This document shows, one piece after another, positions 24,639 to 32,273 of a stretch of DNA of 40,827 nucleotides (the stretch's first letter is position 1; each line of letters opens with the position of its first letter). The notes under the pieces were generated by a model that saw nothing but the letters and a program-made list of their open reading frames with translations, was not told where the DNA came from and ran no database searches. Source of the DNA: Ruminococcus sp. (GTDB lineage: Bacteria > Bacillota > Clostridia > Oscillospirales > Acutalibacteraceae); assembly GCA_004558485.1 (NCBI GenBank), contig SFCS01000022.1, forward strand, positions 1 through 40,827, in the 5' to 3' direction. Made by a program: the position numbers and the translations under genes.

Positions 24639-26003
24639 TCAAAAACCGAAGCCCTTGCCGCCGAAACCGCCGAAGCCGCCCGGCATGCGCATGCCGCCGC
24701 GCTTGCCGCTCTTTGCCTGCTTCTTAAATTGCTTCATGAGCTGACGCATGCTGTCATATTGCTTCAAAAGGCGGTTGACATCCTCCACCTTGCAGCCGCT
24801 GCCCGCCGCGACACGCCGCTTGCGGGAGGGGTTGAACACGGAGGGCTTTTCCCGTTCCTTTGCCGTCATGCTGAGAATGATCGCCTCGACGCGCGCAAAC
24901 TGCCGCGGGTCGATGTCCACATCCTTTAACTGCTTGCCGATGCCGGGGATCATGCCGAGCATACTCTTGAGATCGCCCATCTTCTGAATTTGCCGGAGCT
25001 GATCCAGCATATCGTTCAGATCAAAACGATCCTCCCGCAGCTTTTTCGCCAGCGCCTCGGCTTCCTTTTCGTCCACCTGCTGCTGCGCTTTTTCCACCAG
25101 CGAGAGCACATCGCCCATGCCGAGGATGCGGGACGCCATGCGGTCGGGGTGAAACACCTCGATGTCCTCGAGCTTTTCGCCGACACCGACAAATTTGACC
25201 GGCTTGCCGGTCACGGCACGCACCGAGAGCGCCGCGCCGCCGCGTGTGTCGCCGTCGAGCTTTGTCAGCATCACGCCGTCGATGCCGAGCGCATCGTTGA
25301 ACGCGGCGGCAACATTGACGGCATCCTGGCCGGTCATCGCGTCGACGACAAGCAGGATCTCCTGCGGCTTTGTTGCGTCCTTTATGGCTTTCAGCTCATC
25401 CATGAGCTGCGTGTCGATGTGCAGACGGCCGGCGGTGTCGAGAAGGACATAGTCGTTGCCGTGATCCCTCGCGTGTGCAACGGCGTCCTTCGCAATGCGC
25501 ACGGGGTCAATGGCGCCTTCCTCGAAAACGGGCACGCCTGCGCGCGCACCGACCGATTTCAGCTGGTCGATGGCGGCAGGGCGGTAGATGTCGCAGGCGA
25601 CCAAAAGCGGTCGCCGCCCCTGACCCTTGAGCATTTTTGCAAGCTTGCCGGCGTGGGTGGTCTTGCCCGAGCCCTGCAGACCGCACAAAAGCACCACACA
25701 GGGCGGGTGATTGGCGGTCGCAAGACGCGCGGTCTGCCCGCCCATGAGCGCTGTCAGCTCCTCGCTCACAATCTTGATGACCATTTGCGCGGGCGTCAGG
25801 CTCTCCATCACCTTTTCGCCGACGGCGCGTTCGGTGACGCGCGCGGTGAAATCCTTGGCGACCTTAAAGCTGACATCCGCCTCGAGCAGCGCCAGGCGCA
25901 CCTCGCGCATGGCATCGCGCACATCCGCCTCGGTCAGTCTGCCGCGGGAACGCAGCTTTTTGAACGAAGCAGCCAGTTTATCGGACAATCCTTCGAATGC
26001 CAT
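24639..26003 (-). CDS. ffh: Signal recognition particle protein Ffh
   Basis: SRP54 GTPase, 454 residues, which binds signal sequences and SRP RNA and docks with FtsY. N-domain about 1-95; G-domain with GLQGSGKTT (108-116), LLDTAGRLHIDTQLMDEL and TKLDGDTRGGAAL; Met-rich M-domain from about 300, with the SRP-RNA-binding motif SRKRRVAAGSG. It ends in a Gly/Phe/Met-rich tail (GGMRMPGGFGGFGGKGFGF), normal for this group. It follows ylxM by 18 bp. No SRP RNA gene was recognised in the window. Confidence 0.97.
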   Translation of the reverse strand: MAFEGLSDKLAASFKKLRSRGRLTEADVRDAMREVRLALLEADVSFKVAKDFTARVTERAVGEKVMESLTPAQMVIKIVSEELTALMGGQTARLATANHPPCVVLLCGLQGSGKTTHAGKLAKMLKGQGRRPLLVACDIYRPAAIDQLKSVGARAGVPVFEEGAIDPVRIAKDAVAHARDHGNDYVLLDTAGRLHIDTQLMDELKAIKDATKPQEILLVVDAMTGQDAVNVAAAFNDALGIDGVMLTKLDGDTRGGAALSVRAVTGKPVKFVGVGEKLEDIEVFHPDRMASRILGMGDVLSLVEKAQQQVDEKEAEALAKKLREDRFDLNDMLDQLRQIQKMGDLKSMLGMIPGIGKQLKDVDIDPRQFARVEAIILSMTAKEREKPSVFNPSRKRRVAAGSGCKVEDVNRLLKQYDSMRQLMKQFKKQAKSGKRGGMRMPGGFGGFGGKGFGF

Positions 26004-26021
26004 GCTTTCACCCTTTCGAAA

Positions 26022-26387
26022 TTACGCCTCGGCTATACGGTCGGCGGCAGCCGCAATCTTCGCCGCACACTCCTCAATTTCGGGGATGCGCCCGTTGCGG
26101 TCGTTCACCGCACGGAGCATGCGCGCGTTTTCCTGCACCGTCAGCAGCTCCTCCTGCATCCGACGAAACCGCGCCGCCAGCGCCAACCGCTCCTCCATTT
26201 CGAGAAGCTGCACCTCCGCACGCTTGATGGAGTCGCGCACCCCCTGCCGCGTGATGCCTTCGTTTTCCGCAATTTCCGCCAGCGACAGATCCTCATTATA
26301 ATAGTAGTCTACCATGCTGCGCTGTTTCTCGGTGAGCATATCTCCGTAGAAATCCAGCAGAAAGGAAATCTCCATATTTTTGGACAT
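26022..26387 (-). CDS. ylxM: YlxM family DNA-binding/SRP-associated protein
   Basis: 121 residues. It has the YlxM/p13 helix-turn-helix (LTEKQRSMVDYYYNEDLSLAEIAENEGITRQGVRDSIKRAEVQLLEMEERL), resembling sigma-factor region 4, followed by a helical tail. In streptococci YlxM interacts with the SRP and stimulates its function. ATG 26387 has AAGGAGG about 7 nt upstream; the six codons above it are leader. First gene of the ylxM-ffh-rpsP-khpA unit, behind a consensus promoter. Confidence 0.92.
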   Translation of the reverse strand: MSKNMEISFLLDFYGDMLTEKQRSMVDYYYNEDLSLAEIAENEGITRQGVRDSIKRAEVQLLEMEERLALAARFRRMQEELLTVQENARMLRAVNDRNGRIPEIEECAAKIAAAADRIAEA

Positions 26388-26429
26388 GGTCGCTGCCTCC
26401 TTCAACCTGTAAAGAAAAACGCTTTACAT

Positions 26430-26458
26430 ATTATACGGCAAGCGGTGCATTTTGTCAA
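26430..26458 (-). promoter_or_regulatory. Consensus sigma-A promoter of ylxM-ffh-rpsP-khpA
   Basis: Minus strand: perfect -35 TTGACA (26453-26458), 17-bp spacer, perfect -10 TATAAT (26430-26435). The short leader contains a small inverted repeat GTAAAG/CTTTAC (26409-26427). Confidence 0.93.
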
Positions 26459-27032
26459 GTCTTTTTTCGACAGATACTATTACTATATTAACCTTATTAT
26501 ATAGGCGGATGATATAGGCGGCAGAAAAATGACGAAACGAACCCTCCCCGAAAAGGGCGGTGGAAGATAGTGCGAAAATAATGTGCCGCAAAAACGCGCA
26601 CCCAGCCGCGTGCAAAATTGGTAATTCCCGTCCGAAATGTATATTTATGAACGAAAACAATAAATTATTCAGTATTATTTGTGCAAAGAGAGGAAGATCG
26701 CGGAAATCTTCCGTTAATTTATCGAATATCAATACAACTTGACGGCGGCTTGAAGGGCGCTTTTGGTTGGTTGCACAAAGTTTCAGGAAAAAAGGCACAG
26801 GAGCGTTTTCTCATCCAATTTTGGAAAATTCTGTCTTTTTTTGTCCCAAAAAGAGAGATGGTTTACGAAAAACGGTCACTAAAACGCCTGTTAAGGACAA
26901 AAAACGGCGTTTGAATTGTCAAGCTTGCGGTTGGGACGCGGCATGCGTAAAAAACCTTTTCCCCCACACTTTCGACGGTCGCTGTCACCGCCTTTTGAGC
27001 AAATTGCACAAGTTTCCACCGAAAAACGCGGT
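26459..27032. other. Gene-free AT-rich stretch between divergent promoters
   Basis: About 570 bp between the ylxM promoter (minus) and the promoter at 27033 (plus). Base composition is clearly lower in GC than the flanks. The short open frames here have no recognisable protein features, no good ribosome binding site and unusual composition. Structures seen: an inverted repeat around GGAAGAT/ATCTTCC (about 26691-26709), an AAACGCC/GGCGTTT inverted repeat (26882-26888/26906-26912), and two similar TTGCACAA-AGTTTC tracts (26771 and 27004). I cannot assign a function; an unrecognised small RNA or a decayed gene is possible. Confidence 0.5.
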
Positions 27033-27061
27033 TTGACAAGTGGAATTTCTGCGCGTATAAT
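27033..27061 (+). promoter_or_regulatory. Consensus sigma-A promoter of the 3D-domain gene
   Basis: Perfect -35 TTGACA (27033-27038), 17-bp spacer, perfect -10 TATAAT (27056-27061). The leader of about 150 nt holds a perfect hairpin CGTCACA/TGTGACG around 27097-27113. Confidence 0.92.
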
Positions 27062-27219
27062 GCAGAGCGTGTTCTCACCAAACGCCATCTGACCTCGTCA
27101 CATGCTGTGACGCGCCGAAAGCTGTATAATTTCATACGGATCACGGCAGACTAATTTTATCCTCTGGAAAATTCGGGCAGGTTTGTTTTGAACCGCGGAT
27201 GGCAGAAAGGAATTGACAC

Positions 27220-28257
27220 ATGATGATATGGAAAAAAGCGATGCAGTACGGCAGAAGGATCGTGCGCCTTTGCGGCGACCGTTTCCTCGCGCTGGCGCTG
27301 CTTGCGGCAGTGACTGCCGGAACGTTGCTCGGCATGCCGGTGACCGCCGAGGCGGACGATGAGGCTGTCGGCGCGGCGACGGTCGTGCGTTGCACCTTTA
27401 AGCTGCTGCAAAGCAATCTGGCGGCGATGGATGCCGCAACGGTACAGAAAACGGCGGTGTATGCCGGTGAGCCGAAGGTGCTCAATAATGTGTCCGTCAC
27501 GGCGGACGGCAACACGGCGGTGCTGTGCCTTGAAGCAGGCGACACGGTGGCGGAAGCACTGGCGACGGCAGAGGTGACACTCGGTGCGGCGGATCGCCTG
27601 AATGTAGCCGACACGCAGTATGTCACCGACGGGCTGTCGGTAGAAGTAACACGCGTGGACTATAAGGAATACACGAAGACGCAGGCGATCGCCTTCACCA
27701 CCGAGGTGAAGTATACGAACGAGCTGCGCCAGGGCGCCTCCAAGGTGAGCCGTCAGGGTGAAAAGGGCACAAAGACCATCACCTATCGCGACTGCATCGA
27801 AAACGGCGTGGTGGTCTCGACCGTCAAGGTGGGCGAGGAGGTCACCAAGCAACCGGTAGCGAAGGTAGTGCTCAAGGGCACAAAGGTAGGGAATGTCGTC
27901 TCCGAGGCGCCGTTCGCCATTGCGCTGGACGGTGCGGCACAGCCGCTGAGCTATCAGAAAAAGCTGACCGGCAAGGCGACCGCCTACACGAGTGATCGCG
28001 GCGACTCCGGCACGCGCACCTCCTGCGGTCATCGTGCACAGGTCGGCATTGTGGCGGTGGATCCGCGCGTCATCCCCTACGGCACAAAGCTGTGGATCGT
28101 TTCGGAGGACGGCAAGTGGGTATACGGCTATGCCATCGCGGGCGACACCGGCGGCGGTGTGCGCAGCGGAAAACTCTTGGTGGATCTGTATTTTGACACC
28201 TACGGTGAGTGCACGAAATTCGGCAGACGCACCATGAATGTCTATGTGATCGGCTGA
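27220..28257 (+). CDS. Secreted G5- and 3D-domain cell-wall protein (RpfB/YabE-like)
   Basis: 345 residues. A basic start and hydrophobic stretch (21-45) form a signal peptide or signal anchor, with a likely cut near VTAEA-DD. A G5 domain (about 147-222, with EVKYTNELRQGASKVSRQGEKGTKTITYR) and a C-terminal 3D domain (about 250-345) follow. The three aspartates naming the 3D fold are D281 (AVDPRVIPYGT), D309 (AGDTGG) and D322 (LVDLYFDT). Such 3D domains are double-psi beta-barrels related to lytic transglycosylases of the RpfB/Sps type, so peptidoglycan cleavage is likely. The region before G5 resembles the DUF348 repeats of YabE but is too diverged to be sure. Monocistronic, with its own promoter and terminator. 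Confidence 0.9.
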   Translation: MMIWKKAMQYGRRIVRLCGDRFLALALLAAVTAGTLLGMPVTAEADDEAVGAATVVRCTFKLLQSNLAAMDAATVQKTAVYAGEPKVLNNVSVTADGNTAVLCLEAGDTVAEALATAEVTLGAADRLNVADTQYVTDGLSVEVTRVDYKEYTKTQAIAFTTEVKYTNELRQGASKVSRQGEKGTKTITYRDCIENGVVVSTVKVGEEVTKQPVAKVVLKGTKVGNVVSEAPFAIALDGAAQPLSYQKKLTGKATAYTSDRGDSGTRTSCGHRAQVGIVAVDPRVIPYGTKLWIVSEDGKWVYGYAIAGDTGGGVRSGKLLVDLYFDTYGECTKFGRRTMNVYVIG

Positions 28258-28269
28258 TACGAAACCTTG

Positions 28270-28306
28270 AAAACGCAGTGAAACGACGAGTTCACTGCGT
28301 TTTTTT
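28270..28306 (+). terminator. Terminator of the 3D-domain gene
   Basis: Perfect 13-bp stem 28270-28282/28291-28303 and a seven-T run. Confidence 0.92.
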
Positions 28307-28307
28307 C

Positions 28308-28336
28308 TTGCCATTTGGTACGGGGCGTGGTATAAT
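28308..28336 (+). promoter_or_regulatory. sigma-A promoter of the HAD gene
   Basis: -35 TTGCCA (28308-28313) directly after the preceding terminator, 17-bp spacer ending TGG, perfect -10 TATAAT (28331-28336). Confidence 0.88.
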
Positions 28337-28364
28337 AATGCGAGTAAACAAAGGGGGTCGGTGT

Positions 28365-29138
28365 ATGGAAAATTTACGCCGCAAATTGGGCTTTATCTGC
28401 GATATGGACGGTGTCATTTATCACGGCAACCGCCTTTTGCCGGGCGTCAGGGAATTTGTCGCGTGGCTGTATGACAACGACAAGGAATTTCTGTTTTTGA
28501 CCAATTCCAGCGAGCGCTCGCCGCGCGAGCTGCAGCAAAAGCTGGCGCGCATGGGGCTGGAGGTCAGCGAAAAGCATTTCTACACCAGTGCGCTTGCGAC
28601 GGCAAAATTCATCAGCAGCCAGGCGCCCGGCGGCAGCGCCTATGTCATCGGCGCGCCGGGACTTGTGAACGCGCTGTATGAGGCGGGCATCACCATGAAC
28701 GATGTCAATCCCGACTATGTGATCGTGGGCGAGACCTCGAACTACACCTATGAAAGCGTGCTGCACGCGGTGAAGCTGGTGCAGAACGGAGCAAAGCTCA
28801 TCGGCACGAACACCGATCTGACCGGCCCGACCGAGCAGGGCATCATGCCCGCCTGCCGCGCCTGGATCGCGCCGATCGAGCTTGCGACCGGCAGATCCGC
28901 CTATTTTGTCGGCAAGCCCAATCCCCTCATGATGCGCACGGGACTCAAGCTGCTCGGCGTGCACTCGGGGGATGCCGTCATGATCGGCGACCGCATGGAC
29001 ACCGACATCATCGCGGGCATTGAAACGGGTCTTGACACGGTGCTGGTGCTGTCCGGCTGCACGACGCGGGCGGAGGTAGACAGCTTCCCCTATCGTCCGA
29101 AATACATTCTGGACGGTGTCGGCAATATTGTAGAATGA
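28365..29138 (+). CDS. HAD-IIA family sugar-phosphatase (NagD-like)
   Basis: 257 residues. HAD motif I is ICDMDGVIYHG (D13 nucleophile, D15 acid/base); motif II is FLTNSSERSP; motif III Lys is in GKPNPLMM; motif IV is VMIGDRMDTDI. The large C2 cap between motifs II and III places it in subclass IIA with NagD, AraL and PNP-ase-like enzymes, which dephosphorylate sugar or nucleotide phosphates. Start ATG 28365 follows GGGGGTCGG with its own promoter upstream. The next gene begins 10 bp after its stop, so a joint role in metabolism of one sugar phosphate is a reasonable inference. Confidence 0.88.
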   Translation: MENLRRKLGFICDMDGVIYHGNRLLPGVREFVAWLYDNDKEFLFLTNSSERSPRELQQKLARMGLEVSEKHFYTSALATAKFISSQAPGGSAYVIGAPGLVNALYEAGITMNDVNPDYVIVGETSNYTYESVLHAVKLVQNGAKLIGTNTDLTGPTEQGIMPACRAWIAPIELATGRSAYFVGKPNPLMMRTGLKLLGVHSGDAVMIGDRMDTDIIAGIETGLDTVLVLSGCTTRAEVDSFPYRPKYILDGVGNIVE

Positions 29139-29148
29139 GGTGTGTGCG

Positions 29149-30021
29149 ATGCTACTGTCAACGCAAACGGAATTTTTCGGCAAGGTCTATGGCGATGCTG
29201 CCGCCATCCGCATGATCAAAGCGGCGGGCTTCGACGCCTTTGACATGAGCTTTTTTGAAATGTTCGGCAACAAGGACTATCCGATGAACGGCGATAACTG
29301 GCGGGACTATGTGCGCTCGTTGCGCGCGGTCGCGGACGAATGCGGCATTGTGTGTAACCAGGCGCACGCGCCGTTTGCCTCCTCTGCCGGTGACGAGGAG
29401 GATGACAAGCGGCGCTTTGCCGCCATCGTGCGCAGCATGGAGGCGGCGGCGATGCTCGGCGCGAAGGTCATCGTTGTGCACCCGAAGCAGCATCTGCCGT
29501 ACACGACCTGTAAGGATGCGCTTTTCGACATGAATGTGCAGTTCTATCGTGCCCTTCTGCCGTATTGTGAGCAGTTCGGGATCAAGGTGGCGTGCGAGAA
29601 CATGTGGCAATATAACCGCGCGGCGGGGCGCATCATCGACAGCACCTGCTCCCGCCCGGAGGAGTTTTGTGCCTATCTCGACGCGGTGGACAGCCCGTTT
29701 TTGGTCGCCTGTCTTGACATCGGACACACGGCACTGACCGATGAGGAGCTGCCGTATTTTATCAGGAAGCTCGGCAGAGAGCGGCTGCAGGCGCTGCATG
29801 TGCACGACAACGATCTGCACGGCGACGACCACACGCTGCCCTTCACCCGCAGGATCGACTTTTCCGCCGCCACGGCGGCGCTTTCCGACATCGGCTATGC
29901 GGGCGACCTCACCTTTGAGGCGGACAATTTCCTGAGACCCTTTCCGCAGCCGCTGCACGCGGACGCGGCACACTTCATGTGCCGTGTCGGACGGCAGCTT
30001 ATGCGTATGATACAAGAATAA
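29149..30021 (+). CDS. Sugar phosphate isomerase/epimerase (xylose isomerase-like TIM barrel)
   Basis: 290 residues of the AP-endonuclease-2/xylose-isomerase-like family. Probable metal ligands: E in VACENMW, D and H in CLDIGHTAL, H in LHVHDND and E in LTFEADN. This fold covers sugar epimerases, isomerases and dehydratases as well as endonuclease IV; the missing DNA-repair signature favours a sugar role. ATG 29149 follows GAGGTG; a GTG at 29140 is an alternative. It is co-transcribed with the HAD phosphatase and ends at a strong terminator. Confidence 0.85.
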   Translation: MLLSTQTEFFGKVYGDAAAIRMIKAAGFDAFDMSFFEMFGNKDYPMNGDNWRDYVRSLRAVADECGIVCNQAHAPFASSAGDEEDDKRRFAAIVRSMEAAAMLGAKVIVVHPKQHLPYTTCKDALFDMNVQFYRALLPYCEQFGIKVACENMWQYNRAAGRIIDSTCSRPEEFCAYLDAVDSPFLVACLDIGHTALTDEELPYFIRKLGRERLQALHVHDNDLHGDDHTLPFTRRIDFSAATAALSDIGYAGDLTFEADNFLRPFPQPLHADAAHFMCRVGRQLMRMIQE

Positions 30022-30024
30022 AAC

Positions 30025-30056
30025 AAAAAATCGGCTCGTGAGAGCCGATTTTTTTG
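30025..30056. terminator. Bidirectional terminator between isomerase-like gene and acyltransferase
   Basis: Perfect 13-bp stem AAAAAATCGGCTC/GAGCCGATTTTTT (30025-30037/30042-30054) with loop GTGA and T or A tracts on both sides. Confidence 0.93.
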
Positions 30057-30067
30057 TTTGGCAAATT

Positions 30068-31144
30068 CTACATGAGATACTTCCTGAAAAGCGGCATTTT
30101 GCGCAGCAGGCAGGTGATGCCGAAGCTTGTGGCGAACACCGCCGCCGCCAGCACCGGCACGGAAAGAGCGGGCAGAAACGCCGCCGCGGTGATGCCGAGA
30201 CGCCGGAGCAGCATATTCACGAGATCGTGCACCAGATAGATGCCGAAGCAGCAGGAGGAGAGCGTCGTGATGCGTGCTGTCGCGCGCGGGGAGAAGGTGC
30301 GCTTGCCGAAATGCGCGGCAAAGAACAGATACACCGCCGTCGCCTCACAGAGGGTGTTCGGCAGCAGATAGCCGTATAGCTCGTCGTTCGGCTTGCCGGA
30401 GAAAAAGGAGATGACGCCGGCCGCTGCCGCCGTGCCGACAAAGGAGAGAATGCCGAGCAGATAGATGCCGTGCCGCACCGCCGTGCGCGGTGGGTAGCGG
30501 TAGAGGTAGCTGCCGAGCACAAAATAGCCCACAAAGCCCGTCACCATATACAGCGACATCTTCCCCGCCTGAATGTCGATGAGGTTTTTTAGCGGGGCTA
30601 TGAGCAGCAGCGCATTTTGCAGGAAGGTGAAAACAAAGGCGAGGATGAGAAAATATTCCGTCAGACGCTTGTCCGCCGTTATCCTGCGCAGCAGCGGGAC
30701 AACGAGATAGAACCCGAGGAGCATCAGCAGAAACCACAGGTGATAGTGCCCGAAAACGGTGCGCTTCACCGTGTCGATGACGGTCTGCAGCCCCAAGCGT
30801 TCTCCGCGCAGCAGCACGCCCAAAACGGCGTACACCGGCGACCAAAAGACGAAGGCGAGCACGATGCGGCGGATGTTTTTCGAAAACAGCTTTTTCATCG
30901 GCACATCGCGGTCGGGGTCGAGAAACAGGATGCCGGAGATCATGCAAAAGACCGGCACGCAAAACCGCATGAGGCAGTCATAGACATTGAAGATCTGCCA
31001 CGCGGCGGTGTGCGGGGATGCCGTGCGCCAACCGCTGTCCTTGCCGAGAAAGTCACCGGCAAAGATGTGCAGGAACACCATGGCAAAGATCGCCGTGATG
31101 CGCAAAAGATCCAAAAAGACGATGCGTTCTCTTTTTTCTTCCAT
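30068..31144 (-). CDS. Acyltransferase family 3 membrane protein
   Basis: 358 residues, about ten membrane segments. The N-terminal FLDLLRITAIFAMVFLHIF with its His in the first helix, and the VPVFCMISGILFLDP segment, are typical of family 3 acyltransferases (OafA/NodX/WecH-like), which O-acylate sugars of cell-surface polymers. ATG 31144 has GGAGG at 31150-31154; the 43 codons of open frame above it run through a terminator and are not part of the gene. It is the last gene of an XRE regulator - zinc-ribbon - acyltransferase run, with a terminator immediately before its ribosome binding site. Confidence 0.88.
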   Translation of the reverse strand: MEEKRERIVFLDLLRITAIFAMVFLHIFAGDFLGKDSGWRTASPHTAAWQIFNVYDCLMRFCVPVFCMISGILFLDPDRDVPMKKLFSKNIRRIVLAFVFWSPVYAVLGVLLRGERLGLQTVIDTVKRTVFGHYHLWFLLMLLGFYLVVPLLRRITADKRLTEYFLILAFVFTFLQNALLLIAPLKNLIDIQAGKMSLYMVTGFVGYFVLGSYLYRYPPRTAVRHGIYLLGILSFVGTAAAAGVISFFSGKPNDELYGYLLPNTLCEATAVYLFFAAHFGKRTFSPRATARITTLSSCCFGIYLVHDLVNMLLRRLGITAAAFLPALSVPVLAAAVFATSFGITCLLRKMPLFRKYLM

Positions 31145-31156
31145 ATTTTCCTCCGC

Positions 31157-31180
31157 AAAAAAGGGAGCGCAGGCGCTCCC
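31157..31180 (-). terminator. Terminator between zinc-ribbon gene and acyltransferase
   Basis: Stem GGGAGCG/CGCTCCC (31163-31169/31174-31180) flanked by A/T tracts; on the minus strand it is followed by six T (31157-31162). The acyltransferase ribosome binding site starts 2 nt later. Confidence 0.88.
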
Positions 31181-31196
31181 TTTTTCAGGCTGTTTT

Positions 31197-31544
31197 TTAG
31201 AATGCGATGCTGCCGTATTCGCCGATAAGGCTGCCGACGACGCCGGCAAAGAGTGCGCCCGCAAAGATGACAAAGATAATGGCCAGGCTGACCTCCACGA
31301 TCACGCCGATCAGCGCGCCCTTGCCGCAGCTTTTCGCCTTGAGCGGCTGCTGATCCTTCCAGCAAAGATACAGGATGAGCCCGATGAGCGGGAAGAAAAA
31401 GCCGAGAACGGCGAACCCGGCGCTCGGGGCGTCGGCATTGATCGGCGCCATCGGCTGCTGCGGGGCGGCGACGGTGGCACCGCAATGAACACAGAAGACG
31501 GCGGCATCGTCGATCTCCTTGCCGCAATGCGAACAATATTTCAT
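31197..31544 (-). CDS. Zinc-ribbon membrane protein
   Basis: 115 residues. An N-terminal zinc ribbon (CSHCGKEIDDAAVFCVHCG, four Cys at 4, 7, 18 and 21) is followed by a Pro/Ala linker and two hydrophobic segments (about 44-62 and 78-108). This zinc-ribbon plus membrane-anchor plan is common in Firmicutes and its function is not known. The ribosome binding site is GAGGAGAG upstream of ATG 31544. The 54-bp gap to the XRE gene has a small CCGGC/GCCGG hairpin without a T tract, so the two are probably co-transcribed. Confidence 0.8.
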   Translation of the reverse strand: MKYCSHCGKEIDDAAVFCVHCGATVAAPQQPMAPINADAPSAGFAVLGFFFPLIGLILYLCWKDQQPLKAKSCGKGALIGVIVEVSLAIIFVIFAGALFAGVVGSLIGEYGSIAF

Positions 31545-31598
31545 AATTTTCTCTCCTCTTATGTACTTTTTATTTTCGCCGGCAGAGCCGGAGAAGAC

Positions 31599-32180
31599 CT
31601 ATTTATAGTGCCTGATGAACAGCCACAGGATGCAGATGAGCTGCACCGGCACGCCGATCAGAAAGACAAGCCAGATGTTATACTGCAAAAATTGCAGATA
31701 CACCGCCGTCAGCAGTGTCCAGACAAACAGCGAGCTCATTATGAACACCAAAACGCGGCTGTGAAACCGGCGATTCATGCGCAGCACCACGAGGCAGGAC
31801 ACGGGGACCGCCCACACGAACGCCTGCCAGAAGTTGAAGCCGCTTTTCGTGTTGAGATAGACAAAAAAGACGGTGGCGACGAGCCACACGATGGCGACGG
31901 ACAACAGGCAGACAACGACAGAATACTGCACGGAGTCCTTTGTGCGCACCAGCCGCGCATCCTGTCCGCCGCCCTTCTCGAGCAGCGTGTCCATGCGGAT
32001 ACCGTAGAAGTCGCACAGCTCATACAGTACATTGATGTCCGGCAGTGCATCGCCCTTTTCCCAACGGGAGACGGCCTTGTCGGAATACCCGAGCCGCTCG
32101 GCGAGCTGTGCCTGTGTGAGACCGCTGCTTTTACGCAGCAAGGCCAGATTTTCGGCAATAATCGGATGCAAATCTTTCAT
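31599..32180 (-). CDS. Membrane-anchored XRE-family regulator
   Basis: 193 residues. Residues 7-62 form an XRE/Cro helix-turn-helix (IAENLALLRKSSGLTQAQLAERLGYSDKAVSRWEKGDALPD). The remaining part carries about four hydrophobic segments (95-118, 124-137, 147-167, 170-188), so the DNA-binding domain sits on the cytoplasmic side of a membrane protein. The usual reading frame to the left is longer, but ATG 32180 begins the HTH at the correct position. There is no ribosome binding site before it, and the -10 of the best promoter is only 6 nt upstream, suggesting a leaderless mRNA. Target genes are not known; the co-directional zinc-ribbon and acyltransferase genes are candidates. Confidence 0.87.
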   Translation of the reverse strand: MKDLHPIIAENLALLRKSSGLTQAQLAERLGYSDKAVSRWEKGDALPDINVLYELCDFYGIRMDTLLEKGGGQDARLVRTKDSVQYSVVVCLLSVAIVWLVATVFFVYLNTKSGFNFWQAFVWAVPVSCLVVLRMNRRFHSRVLVFIMSSLFVWTLLTAVYLQFLQYNIWLVFLIGVPVQLICILWLFIRHYK

Positions 32181-32186
32181 ATCTAC

Positions 32187-32215
32187 AGGATACCATAAAC
32201 TTCCCCGTTCTGCAA
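32187..32215 (-). promoter_or_regulatory. Candidate promoter of the XRE gene
   Basis: Minus strand: -35 TTGCAG (32210-32215), 17-bp spacer ending TGG, -10 TATCCT (32187-32192). The start would coincide with the A of the ATG at 32180. Confidence 0.6.
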
Positions 32216-32238
32216 GTCCTGTTTGCGGTTTCTTTTTC

Positions 32239-32267
32239 TTGACAAATTGCACAAAATGCGGTATAGT
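32239..32267 (+). promoter_or_regulatory. sigma-A promoter of rny
   Basis: Perfect -35 TTGACA (32239-32244), 17-bp spacer, -10 TATAGT (32262-32267). Back-to-back with the XRE promoter; gives a leader of about 255 nt to the RNase Y start. Confidence 0.85.
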
Positions 32268-32273
32268 GTGAGT

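Noticed and set aside
26424..26798. A 124-codon minus-strand frame in the gene-free region
   Set aside because: It overlaps the consensus ylxM promoter, has no ribosome binding site, and its composition does not look like protein.
27000..32254. The 12-base word CAAATTGCACAA shared by the regions near 27000 and 32243
   Set aside because: Exact 12-base matches are expected by chance many times in 40 kb, and one copy lies within a promoter spacer.
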